Below are positions 7,341-14,752 of a DNA stretch of 30,433 nucleotides, one piece after another. The DNA is taken from assembly GCA_002298545.1 (NCBI GenBank), contig DBKQ01000079.1, positions 1 through 30,433 on the forward strand. Direction: 5' to 3'. Under the pieces are notes generated by a model. The model saw only the letters and a list, made by a program, of their open reading frames with translations, had not been told where the DNA came from and searched no databases. The translations under genes and the position numbers were made by a program. Source of the stretch: Prevotella sp. UBA746. Its GTDB lineage: Bacteria > Bacteroidota > Bacteroidia > Bacteroidales > Bacteroidaceae. Every line of letters starts with the position of its first letter. Positions within the stretch are counted from its first letter, which is position 1.

Positions 7341-8012
7341 ATGAAAAAGAAAAATGTGATAATAGCGGCATATATTATGCTGCTTATTCCACTGTTTATG
7401 TGGCTCAATGGCGTGGAGGGCAAGTATTGCATTGCAGCTTATATATTCAGCTTGTTAATATGCGGGATTGTATACAATAAAATTAAGGGCAACGAAAACG
7501 ATGAAACTATGAATGATAATGATATGAATGGTAACAATAATAATGAGAGACGGGTGGCGACAGAGTATATTGGTATGGGAACAAAAGACCTTTGTCTGCA
7601 ATTGCTTCAGAAGATGAATGTTAATGTAGAGAAAGATGAAGACGAAGAAGAACACTTTTATTTTGAATACCGCGGTGAGCGGATGAGTTTCAGAGCTTCT
7701 AATGAGCGTGCCTATATCTTGATTTACGATACGTTTTGGAAAAAGTTTCCAACGGAAAATCTGGAGATGGTTACTCTTGCACGCAAAGTTGTTAACAAAG
7801 CAAATATTGAATATAACGGTTTCAAGCTACTATATACTTTTGCCGACAATACGATGTGGATTCATTCGAACACATGTGAATTCCTCATACCGGAGATTCC
7901 AAGTGTTGAAAAATATTTCAATGGTATTCTCGACAATTTCCTCTTCGCCCATAAAGCTTTCGATGAGGCTATGTATGACCTGATGAAAGAGGAGGGCGAG
8001 AAGAATAAGTAA
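7341..8012 (+). CDS. membrane protein with a YbjN-like C-terminal domain
   Basis: The product is 223 residues. Two hydrophobic helices (about 6-22 and 30-46) form a hairpin anchor. An Asn/Asp-rich linker follows (about 50-70, with a run of Asn from AAT codons). The soluble domain (about 75-215) has alternating strands and helices: 'FYFEYRGERMSFRASNERAYILIYDTFW', 'MVTLARKVVNKANIE', 'MWIHSNTCEFL', and a C-terminal helix pair. This order resembles the YbjN/secretion-chaperone-like fold, often found as small adaptor domains; this is a fold-level guess. It lies 73 bases after the TPR-like gene with its own promoter, so the two genes are linked but separately transcribed. Confidence 0.65.
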   Translation: MKKKNVIIAAYIMLLIPLFMWLNGVEGKYCIAAYIFSLLICGIVYNKIKGNENDETMNDNDMNGNNNNERRVATEYIGMGTKDLCLQLLQKMNVNVEKDEDEEEHFYFEYRGERMSFRASNERAYILIYDTFWKKFPTENLEMVTLARKVVNKANIEYNGFKLLYTFADNTMWIHSNTCEFLIPEIPSVEKYFNGILDNFLFAHKAFDEAMYDLMKEEGEKNK

Positions 8013-8040
8013 GGAGTGATGAATGTGGAATGAAGAGTGT

Positions 8041-8706
8041 TTACTTGAACGCCTGCCATTCCGGAGCATCGGGTAGGGGAGCCTCTACGCAAATCGGCTG
8101 TTTCGACACGGGATGCGTGAATTCCACGCGACGTGCCAGCAATGAAATGCTGCCGTCGGGATTGCTGCGCTTTGCCCCGTATTTCAGGTCGCCCTTTATA
8201 GGGCAACCGATACTTGCCAGTTGGCAACGTATCTGATGATGTCTGCCGGTGAGCAACTTTACTTCGATTAGTGTATAATTGTCCGATGCGCCAATTACTT
8301 TATATTTCAATATTGCCTTCTTTGCACCCAGTTTCTCGCGGTCGTAGCTATAACTTTTGTTCTGCTTTTCGTTTCTAACGAGCCAACTCTCTATCGTGCC
8401 CTCCGTCTGCCCTGGGCGATTCTTTGTCAGTGCCCAGTAAGTCTTGTGAACATCGCCGTTGCGAAACATGTCGTTAAGTCTTGACAGTGCCTTCGATGTG
8501 CGTGCAAAGACGACGAGACCGCTAACCGGTCGGTCGAGCCTGTGCACCACGCCAAGAAAAACATTTCCCGGTTTGGCATACGCTTCCTTGATATACTGCT
8601 TCACGATGTCAGACAGCGGTTTGTCGCCAGTCTTGTCGCCCTGTACAATTTCCCCGCTCTGTTTGTTTACGATGATGATATGGTTGTCTTCGTAGACTAC
8701 GTTCAT
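8041..8706 (-). CDS. RluA-family pseudouridine synthase
   Basis: This enzyme isomerises uridine to pseudouridine in rRNA or tRNA. The 221-residue chain begins with 'VVYEDNHIIIVNKQSGEIVQ', the family's first strands. It contains the catalytic motif HRLDRPVSG with Asp58, the 'YWALT' strand, and the 'TGRHHQIRCQLASIGCPIKGDLKYGA' motif typical of RluA. There is no N-terminal S4 RNA-binding domain, so it is a short, RluA/TruC-like form; the modified position cannot be told from sequence. It lies 91 bases after fabG in the same direction, with a GC-rich hairpin between. Its stop is 28 bases from the convergent YbjN-like gene. Confidence 0.92.
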   Translation of the reverse strand: MNVVYEDNHIIIVNKQSGEIVQGDKTGDKPLSDIVKQYIKEAYAKPGNVFLGVVHRLDRPVSGLVVFARTSKALSRLNDMFRNGDVHKTYWALTKNRPGQTEGTIESWLVRNEKQNKSYSYDREKLGAKKAILKYKVIGASDNYTLIEVKLLTGRHHQIRCQLASIGCPIKGDLKYGAKRSNPDGSISLLARRVEFTHPVSKQPICVEAPLPDAPEWQAFK

Positions 8707-8725
8707 AATACTAAAAAATATAAAA

Positions 8726-8760
8726 GCCCCTCCCTAACCCTCCCCAGAGGGAGGGCAGAG
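8726..8760. repeat. GC-rich hairpin repeat, copy 1
   Basis: In an AT-rich gap lies gcccctccctaaccctcccc followed by agagggagggcagag. ccctccc (8738-8744) pairs perfectly with gggaggg (8749-8755) over a 4-base loop. Copy 2 lies in opposite orientation on the other side of fabG (9651-9683). Such elements are dispersed repeats in Prevotella-like genomes; here they may also act as hairpins in the fabG-rluA transcript. Confidence 0.6.
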
Positions 8761-8797
8761 AAAAGCCGTATTTTATTCTGTTGTAAATTCTATAATT

Positions 8798-9556
8798 TTA
8801 CATGTTCATGCCGCCGTCGATCTGAATAACCTGACCGCTCACATAGCTTGACATATCAGAAGCCAAGAACAGGCAAACGTTAGCGATATCCTCAGTCTGA
8901 CCGCCACGGCGCAGAGGAATCTTCTTCATCCAGTCCTTGCGGATATCCTCAGGCAACTGAGCTGTCATTGCAGTCTCGATGAAACCTGGAGCAACGGCAT
9001 TTGCACGAACGCCCTTAGGACCGAGTTCCTGTGCGATACTCTTTGCGAGAGCAATCATACCTGCCTTAGATGCAGCGTAGTTGCACTGACCAGCATTTCC
9101 GTGAACACCTACTACAGATGCCATGTTGATGATAGAACCACTGCGCTGACGGAGCATGATTGGCGAGCAAGCGTGGATGAAGTTGAAAGCCGACTTCAGG
9201 TTCACGTTCAGAACAGCGTCCCACTGAGCCTCGCTCATACGGAGCATAAGTCCGTCTTTAGTGATACCGGCATTGTTTACCAGGATATCGATAGAACCGA
9301 AATCAGCGTGAATCTGCTTAACCGTCTTTTCAGTCTCCTCAAAGTCGGCAGCGTTGCCGGCATAAGCGCGACAAGTAACGCCAAGAGCCTCAATCTCCTT
9401 GCGAGTAGCTTCCAGTCCGGCAGCCATGTCGTCGTTCAGAACGAGGTCTGTGAATGCTATGTTTGCGCCCTCAGAGGCGAACTTCATTGCCACGGCTTTA
9501 CCGATGCCGCGTGCTGCGCCAGTGATAAGCGCAGTCTTGCCTGTTAATAATCCCAT
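8798..9556 (-). CDS. fabG: 3-oxoacyl-[acyl-carrier-protein] reductase FabG
   Basis: FabG reduces 3-oxoacyl-ACP to 3-hydroxyacyl-ACP with NADPH in each round of fatty acid elongation. The 252-residue chain is a classical short-chain dehydrogenase: the cofactor loop TGAARGIG (12-19), NNAG (94-97), catalytic Ser147 in 'NMASVVG', Tyr160 and Lys164 in 'CNYAASKAG', the 'APGFIETAMT' loop, and the C-terminal 'SGQVIQIDGGMNM' ending characteristic of FabG. It is full length. It follows the tetR gene by 128 bases and precedes rluA, all on the minus strand, so it may be controlled by the TetR regulator (inference). The 'DIANVCLFLASD' segment supports FabG over other reductases. Confidence 0.93.
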   Translation of the reverse strand: MGLLTGKTALITGAARGIGKAVAMKFASEGANIAFTDLVLNDDMAAGLEATRKEIEALGVTCRAYAGNAADFEETEKTVKQIHADFGSIDILVNNAGITKDGLMLRMSEAQWDAVLNVNLKSAFNFIHACSPIMLRQRSGSIINMASVVGVHGNAGQCNYAASKAGMIALAKSIAQELGPKGVRANAVAPGFIETAMTAQLPEDIRKDWMKKIPLRRGGQTEDIANVCLFLASDMSSYVSGQVIQIDGGMNM

Positions 9557-9600
9557 TTTCTTTTCTTTATATTTAATATGTTTGTTTATATTTTCTATGA

Positions 9601-9683
9601 GTTTCCTCTCGTTTCCCTCTTTTGTTTTTCTTGTTTCCCTCTTTTGTCTTCTCCTTCCCTCCCTTTGGGAGGGTCAGGGTGGG
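9601..9683. repeat. purine tract with 22-base repeat plus GC-rich hairpin, copy 2
   Basis: On the plus strand the motif gtttccctctttt occurs at 9611-9623 and 9633-9645, exactly 22 bases apart, within a nearly pure pyrimidine stretch; in the tetR-fabG transcript it is a purine-rich tract. Next to it ccctccc (9657-9663) and gggaggg (9667-9673) form a perfect 7-bp stem with a 3-base loop, followed by tcagggtggg. This matches the element at 8726-8760 in inverted orientation. Confidence 0.6.
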
Positions 9684-9684
9684 T

Positions 9685-10278
9685 TTACTTGTTCGTTATT
9701 TTCCCCAGTGCGCCATACACCACCTTTGCCACCAGCGGCTTGCTTGCCTCCGGAGTGATGCCGTGACCGAGTCTGCCGCAGATATACGGCACTTCAAGTC
9801 CTTTGATACAATAGTGAGTAATATCAGCTACAAGTTCCACATTGTCGATGTCAAACTCGCCGTCGCGCTTGCCGTCCTCATATACCTTGCGGAAGAGTTC
9901 AATCTCGTCTTCGTCGAAATTCTTGCGCACCTTCTCCACCATCCAGATATTGCGGAAAAAGGCAGCGCGCAGATTACCGTTTCTCACCACTGTTTCCTTT
10001 ATCATGCTCAGATGAGTGTAGATAAGTTCGATAATCTTGTCTTGCGGCCGTATCTTTTTAGCAGCCACCTCATCCAACTTGTCTGACAGGCGTTCCAGTT
10101 CACCCTCAATCACAGCATAGTAGATATCCTCCTTACTTTTAAAATAGGTATAAAGCGTGCGTCGCCCTTTACCCGAAGCAACGGCGATATCATTCATTGT
10201 TGTGTTCTCGAGTCCGTTTCTGGCGAAAAGCTGTCGTGCCACGTCCACTAATTTCTGTCTTGTCTTGGATATTGACAT
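9685..10278 (-). CDS. TetR/AcrR family transcriptional regulator
   Basis: The product is 197 residues from the ATG at 10276-10278 (MSISKTRQ); the frame is open 33 codons further upstream but that part runs through the promoter. Residues 1-50 are a TetR helix-turn-helix: 'TRQKLVDVARQLFARNGLENTTMNDIAVASGKGRRTLYTYFKSKEDIY'. The remaining helical part is the ligand and dimer domain and is not assignable to a ligand. It is upstream of fabG on the same strand, suggesting control of fatty acid synthesis genes, which is inference. A 9-base inverted repeat at 10322-10351 overlaps its own -7 box and is a likely autoregulatory operator. Confidence 0.9.
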   Translation of the reverse strand: MSISKTRQKLVDVARQLFARNGLENTTMNDIAVASGKGRRTLYTYFKSKEDIYYAVIEGELERLSDKLDEVAAKKIRPQDKIIELIYTHLSMIKETVVRNGNLRAAFFRNIWMVEKVRKNFDEDEIELFRKVYEDGKRDGEFDIDNVELVADITHYCIKGLEVPYICGRLGHGITPEASKPLVAKVVYGALGKITNK

Positions 10279-10321
10279 GATTATCTTCTTCTTGTTTTGT
10301 CTGTATTTATAGTCTATGCAT

Positions 10322-10377
10322 TTTTGCACATGATAATATCTGTGTGCAAAAGTATTAAAATTACTTGAATACAACAA
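10322..10377 (-). promoter_or_regulatory. tetR promoter with overlapping inverted repeat (candidate TetR operator)
   Basis: The minus strand has TTGTTG (10377-10372) and TACTTTTG (10354-10347), correctly spaced for a Bacteroidetes promoter. Perfect arms ttttgcaca (10322-10330) and tgtgcaaaa (10343-10351), separated by 12 bases, cover the -7 box and the start site. Binding there would block transcription, as expected for a self-repressing TetR protein. Confidence 0.55.
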
Positions 10378-10485
10378 GTCAAAAACATTTTAACCCCACT
10401 TTTTTATTTATTTTTAATCATCAGTTTAGTTGACGTCGGCGTTTTTTTTCATATTCTGCAAAGAAAATTTCCAGACATTCTATTC

Positions 10486-10573
10486 CACTTGAAGAGTTTA
10501 GGCGAAACACTTGAAGCGTTTAGGCGAAACACTTGGAGCGTTTAGGCGAAACACCGGAAGCGTTTGACGTTTA
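10486..10573. repeat. array A: 22-bp repeats with GTTT-n5-AAAC arms
   Basis: Four 22-base units start at 10486, 10508, 10530 and 10552; the first three are nearly identical and the fourth is degenerate. Each good unit has GTTT-aggcg-AAAC plus a 9-base stretch (acttgaagc, acttggagc, accggaagc). The 9-base part with its flanks (AAACacttgaagcGTTT) is itself close to palindromic. The array lies between divergent tetR and ade. The rest of the gap, 10380-10485, holds only T-rich sequence. Confidence 0.85.
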
Positions 10574-10692
10574 CTTTAATTAATTACTATGTTACTTTAC
10601 ACTAAATATTTTTCTTACAAAGAAACTTGCCTCTTTCCTGTACGAACTTATAGAAAAGTAATGCGGTGGATGAGAAGAATTAAATCCGAAAC

Positions 10693-10722
10693 TTGGAAAT
10701 ATTATATTTTTTCATACCTTTG
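10693..10722 (+). promoter_or_regulatory. ade promoter
   Basis: TTG at 10693-10695 and TACCTTTG at 10715-10722 are 19 bases apart. The start codon at 10751 follows a leader of about 22 bases. The box decides the start: longer frames beginning at 10589 would need translation of the promoter. Confidence 0.7.
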
Positions 10723-10750
10723 TACATACATAACAAAATTAAAAAAAAGA

Positions 10751-12433
10751 ATGAAATACAAAGGACATATAGTAGACATCACCTCGCGTCGAGTTTTCGA
10801 CGGAGAGCTGACTGTAGAGGATGGAGTGATAAGCCGTATCACTCCAAGTGATGACGTGGAAGCCGACGCTCCATATTTCATGCCGGGCTTCATCGACAGT
10901 CATGTGCATATAGAGAGCAGCATGATGGTACCGGCTGAATTCGCCCGTGTTGCTGTGGAACAGGGCACTATAGGAGTTGTAGCCGACCCACATGAGATTG
11001 GCAATGTGCTCGGCAAGGAAGGTATAGAATTCATGATAAACAGCGGCAAGCACATTCGCTTCAATTTCTGTTTCGGTGCGCCGTCGTGCGTGCCGTCGTG
11101 TGGCACAGACATAGAGACGAGTGGTGCTACGCTCGACAGCAAAGATATCGAGGAACTGATGGCGCGCGATGATATCGGCTATCTTGCCGAGATGATGAAT
11201 TTCCCCGGAGTGCTCGCCGGCGACAAGGAGGTGATGGCTAAGATTGAGGCGGCAAAGCGCCATGGCAAACCGATTGACGGGCATGCACCGGGACTCTTGG
11301 GCGAGGAGCGTCGCCGCTATGGTGCCGCCGGGATTTCCACCGACCATGAGTGTGCCACGCTTGAAGAGGCGAGGGCATGTGTAGAGGCGGGTATGACGGT
11401 GCAGATTCGCGAGGGGTCGGCGGCAAAAAACTACGAGGCACTGATTCCTTTGCTCAAGGAGCATCCCGACAAGGTGATGTTCTGCACCGACGACTGTCAT
11501 CCCGACGATTTGATACGCGGTCATATCAACAGCATTGTCTCTCGTGCTATGGCAGACGGATATGACATGTGGGACATTCTGCAGGCGGTATGCGTTACTC
11601 CGCAACGGCATTATCATTTGAAATGGGGACTGCTCCATGAGGGCGACGCGGCAAACTTTATCGCCGTGAACAACCTTACGCCAAACTTCCGTGTGCTTCT
11701 CACTGTGGTGAAGGGCAAGGAGGTGTACAACTGCAATTCGTTTCTGAGTATCATAAAGTCGCAAGCCAAGTCGATAAACAACCAGATGGCTATTCTCGAC
11801 AACTATCCAAACCGCTTTGTTGCTAAGCCAATCACAGCCGAGGATATCTGTCTGCCGATTAACAGCGGCGACAAGGTGCGCATAATTCGTGCCTTCGACG
11901 GGAGTCTGTTTACAAAGAGCGAGGAGGTGCTGGTTACGGGAAACCCTCTCGTAGACAGCCGCTACGCATGGGGTGAGGTACAGAAAATTGTGGTTTACAA
12001 CAGATACCGCGAGGGGGCGAAACCCGTTGTGGGACTCGTTCGCGGATTCTGTCTGACAAACGGTGCCATGGCTGCATCCATAGCTCACGACTGCCACAAT
12101 ATCGTGGCTATAGGTGCAAGAGACGAGTATATCGTGAAGGCTATAAACCGTGTGGTGGAGATGAAGGGCGGACTCGTGGCTATAGCGGGCAGCGAGATGA
12201 CAGACCTGGCACTGCCGATTGCCGGACTGATATCACCGCTGAGCGGACACGAGATTGCCTACCGCAGTTCGCTTCTCCGCGACACCATGCAAAAGGCGGG
12301 CTGCCAGTTCCATGCGCCGTTTATAACAATGGCATTTATGTGTCTGCCGGTAATTCCAGAGATGAAGCTTACCGATATCGGACTCTTCGACTTCAACAAG
12401 TGGGGATTCGTGAAGACGTTTGAAAAGTGCTGA
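10751..12433 (+). CDS. ade: adenine deaminase
   Basis: Adenine deaminase converts adenine to hypoxanthine and ammonia in purine salvage. The chain is 560 residues from ATG 10751 (MKYKGHIVDI), close to the family's usual size. Motifs are complete: the amidohydrolase metal site 'PGFIDSHVHIESSMM' (His51, His53), 'VVADPHEIGNVLG' (79-88), 'IDGHAPGL' (His178), 'GISTDHE' (His199) and 'FCTDDCHPDDLI' (Asp247). The C-terminal half carries the family's 'GGLVAIAGSEMTDLALPIAGLIS' segment. It is a single-gene unit, convergent with the B12 operon 65 bases away; I see no clear terminator hairpin between them. Confidence 0.95.
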   Translation: MKYKGHIVDITSRRVFDGELTVEDGVISRITPSDDVEADAPYFMPGFIDSHVHIESSMMVPAEFARVAVEQGTIGVVADPHEIGNVLGKEGIEFMINSGKHIRFNFCFGAPSCVPSCGTDIETSGATLDSKDIEELMARDDIGYLAEMMNFPGVLAGDKEVMAKIEAAKRHGKPIDGHAPGLLGEERRRYGAAGISTDHECATLEEARACVEAGMTVQIREGSAAKNYEALIPLLKEHPDKVMFCTDDCHPDDLIRGHINSIVSRAMADGYDMWDILQAVCVTPQRHYHLKWGLLHEGDAANFIAVNNLTPNFRVLLTVVKGKEVYNCNSFLSIIKSQAKSINNQMAILDNYPNRFVAKPITAEDICLPINSGDKVRIIRAFDGSLFTKSEEVLVTGNPLVDSRYAWGEVQKIVVYNRYREGAKPVVGLVRGFCLTNGAMAASIAHDCHNIVAIGARDEYIVKAINRVVEMKGGLVAIAGSEMTDLALPIAGLISPLSGHEIAYRSSLLRDTMQKAGCQFHAPFITMAFMCLPVIPEMKLTDIGLFDFNKWGFVKTFEKC

Positions 12434-12498
12434 TTTATTTTTCTATAAGTTACCTCGTGTGTGCCTTATGTGAGTCAGCAAATATGTTCCCGATGTCA

Positions 12499-13509
12499 TT
12501 ATTTCCCCGATAAGATAATATATATAATGACTGGGGCACCGATGATAGGAGTTACGGCATTAAGCGGTATGATGCCTCCCTCGCTCGGCAATACGGTGAT
12601 GATGTTACACAGCAGTGCGACGGCACATCCCATAAGTATTGTTGCAGGAAGGAGCACCCGGTGGTTGTCGGTAATGAGCAGCAGTCGTGCCATGTGCGGC
12701 ACGGCAAGTCCGATAAATGCCACCGGTCCGCAAAATGCCGTCGACACGGCGGTAAGCAATCCCGTTACCGTCAGCAGCAAGTTTCGTGTGCGGATTATGT
12801 TAATGCCCAGATTCTCGGCATATCTGTCGCCGAGCATCAGGGCATTTAGTGGTTTTACGAGCAGTATACTGCCGATGAGTCCGATAGCCGTGAGTATTGC
12901 GAAAGTTGGAATCATTTTCATCGTTACGCCGCCGAACGACCCCATTCCCCATACAGCATACGTCTTCACTCCCTCATCGGTGGCAAAGAAATTGAGCAGA
13001 GATATAGCAGAGCTTGTTATATATCCTATCATTATGCCGATAATGAGCAGCATGACGTGGTTGCGCACGAGAGTGGAGAAGAAGAAAATTAGTGCCATTA
13101 CTGCCATCGCTCCGACGAATGCCGCTGTCAACACGGCGGCAAAGCCGCCTACGCTGACTGAGCCTACCGATACGCTGCCGCCGAAAAGCAGCATCACGAG
13201 GGCTACGCCGAGACTGGCTCCACTGTTGATGCCGAATATGCTCGGACCGGCAAGCGGATTGCGGAATGCCGTTTGCAACATCAGTCCGCAAACTGCCAGC
13301 GAACCGCCACAGCAAAGGGCTGTTATAGCTTGCGGTAGGCGCGATTCCATGATGATGTAGCCCCAGCTTGGCTTTGCCGGTTCGCTTCCCGTCAGAATTT
13401 CGAAGACGTCTTTTGCAGGAATAGATACCGATCCTATCAGCAGACTTCCGATAAAGAGGAAGATGGTGGCTATGGTCAACAATATGCAGTATGCTGTGTC
13501 TCGTTTCAT
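12499..13509 (-). CDS. btuC: vitamin B12 ABC transporter permease BtuC (FecCD family)
   Basis: The product is a 336-residue FecCD/BtuC-type permease with about nine to ten membrane helices, covering the full family length. Diagnostic segments are 'SRLPQAITALCCGGSLAVCGLMLQTAFRNPLAGPSIFGINSGASLG' and 'GPVAFIGLAVPHMARLL', the latter near the ATPase coupling region. It overlaps the upstream btuF-like gene by four bases (ATGA), so the two are translationally coupled. FecCD permeases also serve heme or siderophores, but the cobalamin riboswitch and BtuB/BtuG neighbours support B12. Unusually, no ATPase gene (btuD) follows; the next gene is ade on the other strand. Confidence 0.88.
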   Translation of the reverse strand: MKRDTAYCILLTIATIFLFIGSLLIGSVSIPAKDVFEILTGSEPAKPSWGYIIMESRLPQAITALCCGGSLAVCGLMLQTAFRNPLAGPSIFGINSGASLGVALVMLLFGGSVSVGSVSVGGFAAVLTAAFVGAMAVMALIFFFSTLVRNHVMLLIIGIMIGYITSSAISLLNFFATDEGVKTYAVWGMGSFGGVTMKMIPTFAILTAIGLIGSILLVKPLNALMLGDRYAENLGINIIRTRNLLLTVTGLLTAVSTAFCGPVAFIGLAVPHMARLLLITDNHRVLLPATILMGCAVALLCNIITVLPSEGGIIPLNAVTPIIGAPVIIYIILSGK

Positions 13510-14636
13510 TGTTTAAGTTTTTGGAAATAACGTAGTCTTCCTGTAGCTTTTAGGTTCGGATGCAAGATATGGATGAAGTCGGCAAGCAGATAATCGGGAT
13601 GAAATGGTGTTTCCTCATAGAACAACGTCTTCTCCACGTTGCATCCATACAGTTCGCCAGTCTTAAACGCATTCATTTGGCTGTATCCGCTGCGCTCGCC
13701 GAGCAAGTCAGCAGTATTGAAAATCTTGTTGCTGCTGTATCTGAAGAGCCATACGTCAGCATCACCGCCCTTTTCCAGAACATTTTCGAAAGATAGCGAC
13801 AAACTGCCGCTGTGGTCGTCTTTTGCCCATGGATACTGTCCTCCGGCATCTTTAACCATCTGTCCGATAGTACTCTTGCCCCCCGGCATATACCATACGT
13901 TGCCAACCATCTTGTCTATAATCACGGAGCGTCCTGGTCCGGCTTGTCTTGCCTGGCGGCAAAGTTCTTGATAGTTGTTGTCAACAGTGGCAAAAAGATT
14001 GTCGGCTTCCTTTTCGGCACCAAACAGCATGCCGTAGAATTTCATCCATTCAGCGCGTGCCAGTGGCGAATTCTCCATGTAGTCGGCACACTCAATGATA
14101 GGAATGCCGAGTTCTTCCGTTTTGCCGTATCCGCCACTGTTTTCAAATGGCGACAGCATGATGACATCTGGCTTCACGTCCATTATCCTCTCTACCACAG
14201 GTTGCAGACCACTGCCGCAGTCGGTTATCTTGCCTTTTTTTACCTGTTGCTGAATGAAAGGCAGTTTGATGTATTTCACGTCAGCCACGGCTACTATGCT
14301 GTTCTTGCGCTGGAGCATATCGAGCAGAGAGCAGTGTACGGTTGTGAAAACCGCAGCTCGCCTTACCGGAGTCTCCACTATTGTGGCATTATCCGGAAGC
14401 TTGTTGGTTTCCGGTGCTTTTTGTCCACGTGGCACAAGAACATAGGTATGTAGCACCTTGCCGCTTTTCCATGGGTTTTTCACTACTGCAACAGTGTAGC
14501 CATGATGACTTACAAGCGTCAGCAGCGAAGCATATTTCATGCGGATGGTGTCGCCACCGTCAAGCGTCTGTGCTGTTTTGTTGCCACAAGATGCAAGCAA
14601 CACGACAGTAATCAAAAGCAGAATGTATTTGCGCAT
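13506..14636 (-). CDS. btuF: BtuF-like ABC transporter substrate-binding lipoprotein
   Basis: The chain is 376 residues from ATG 14634-14636 (MRKYILLL), with a lipobox ending at Cys17 (LASC), so it is anchored in the periplasmic face of the inner membrane. The body has the two-lobed periplasmic-binding-protein-III pattern: 'TTVHCSLLDMLQRKNSIVAVADVKYIKLP', 'VVERIMDVKPDVIMLSPFENSGGYGKTEELGIPIIECADYMENSPLARAEWMKFYGMLFGAE', and 'FHPDYLLADFIHILHP' at the end. It would deliver the corrinoid to BtuC. Position in a riboswitch-led operon supports B12; iron-siderophore binding proteins are similar in sequence. A longer frame reaches 14699 but would lose the signal peptide. Confidence 0.85.
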   Translation of the reverse strand: MRKYILLLITVVLLASCGNKTAQTLDGGDTIRMKYASLLTLVSHHGYTVAVVKNPWKSGKVLHTYVLVPRGQKAPETNKLPDNATIVETPVRRAAVFTTVHCSLLDMLQRKNSIVAVADVKYIKLPFIQQQVKKGKITDCGSGLQPVVERIMDVKPDVIMLSPFENSGGYGKTEELGIPIIECADYMENSPLARAEWMKFYGMLFGAEKEADNLFATVDNNYQELCRQARQAGPGRSVIIDKMVGNVWYMPGGKSTIGQMVKDAGGQYPWAKDDHSGSLSLSFENVLEKGGDADVWLFRYSSNKIFNTADLLGERSGYSQMNAFKTGELYGCNVEKTLFYEETPFHPDYLLADFIHILHPNLKATGRLRYFQKLKQ

Positions 14637-14676
14637 TTGGTGATGAGTTGAAAGTTCTGTTTCCTTTGATAAACGA

Positions 14677-14725
14677 CAATAGAGACAACCAAAGACCATG
14701 CAGTCTTTATTGTTGTCTCCTATTG
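14677..14725 (-). promoter_or_regulatory. intercistronic hairpin between btuG and btuF
   Basis: Arms at 14677-14689 and 14712-14725 pair with one bulged base, and an inner stem (14691-14696 with 14703-14708) closes a 6-base loop. No T-run follows on the transcribed strand, so it is more likely an mRNA processing or stability hairpin than a full terminator. It could raise btuB-btuG levels relative to btuF-btuC. Confidence 0.5.
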
Positions 14726-14752
14726 CCTATACCTTATATTATATAAGTAATA

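Noticed and set aside
7292..7480. 62-residue plus-strand frame
   Set aside because: It begins in the promoter of the YbjN-like gene and runs out of frame through it.
9101..10086. Plus-strand frames over fabG and tetR
   Set aside because: Antisense to two recognised genes and without motifs.
10486..10573. Array A as a CRISPR array
   Set aside because: The 13-base repeat and 9-base intervals are far below CRISPR sizes and no cas gene is present.
10739..12097. 452-residue open frame antisense to ade
   Set aside because: It lies fully opposite a well-supported adenine deaminase gene, has a His/Arg/Leu composition typical of complementary frames and no motifs.
12461..13360. 299-residue plus-strand frame over btuC
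   Set aside because: It is the mirror of a permease gene; its Ser/Pro/Ile-rich composition reflects complementary codons of hydrophobic residues.
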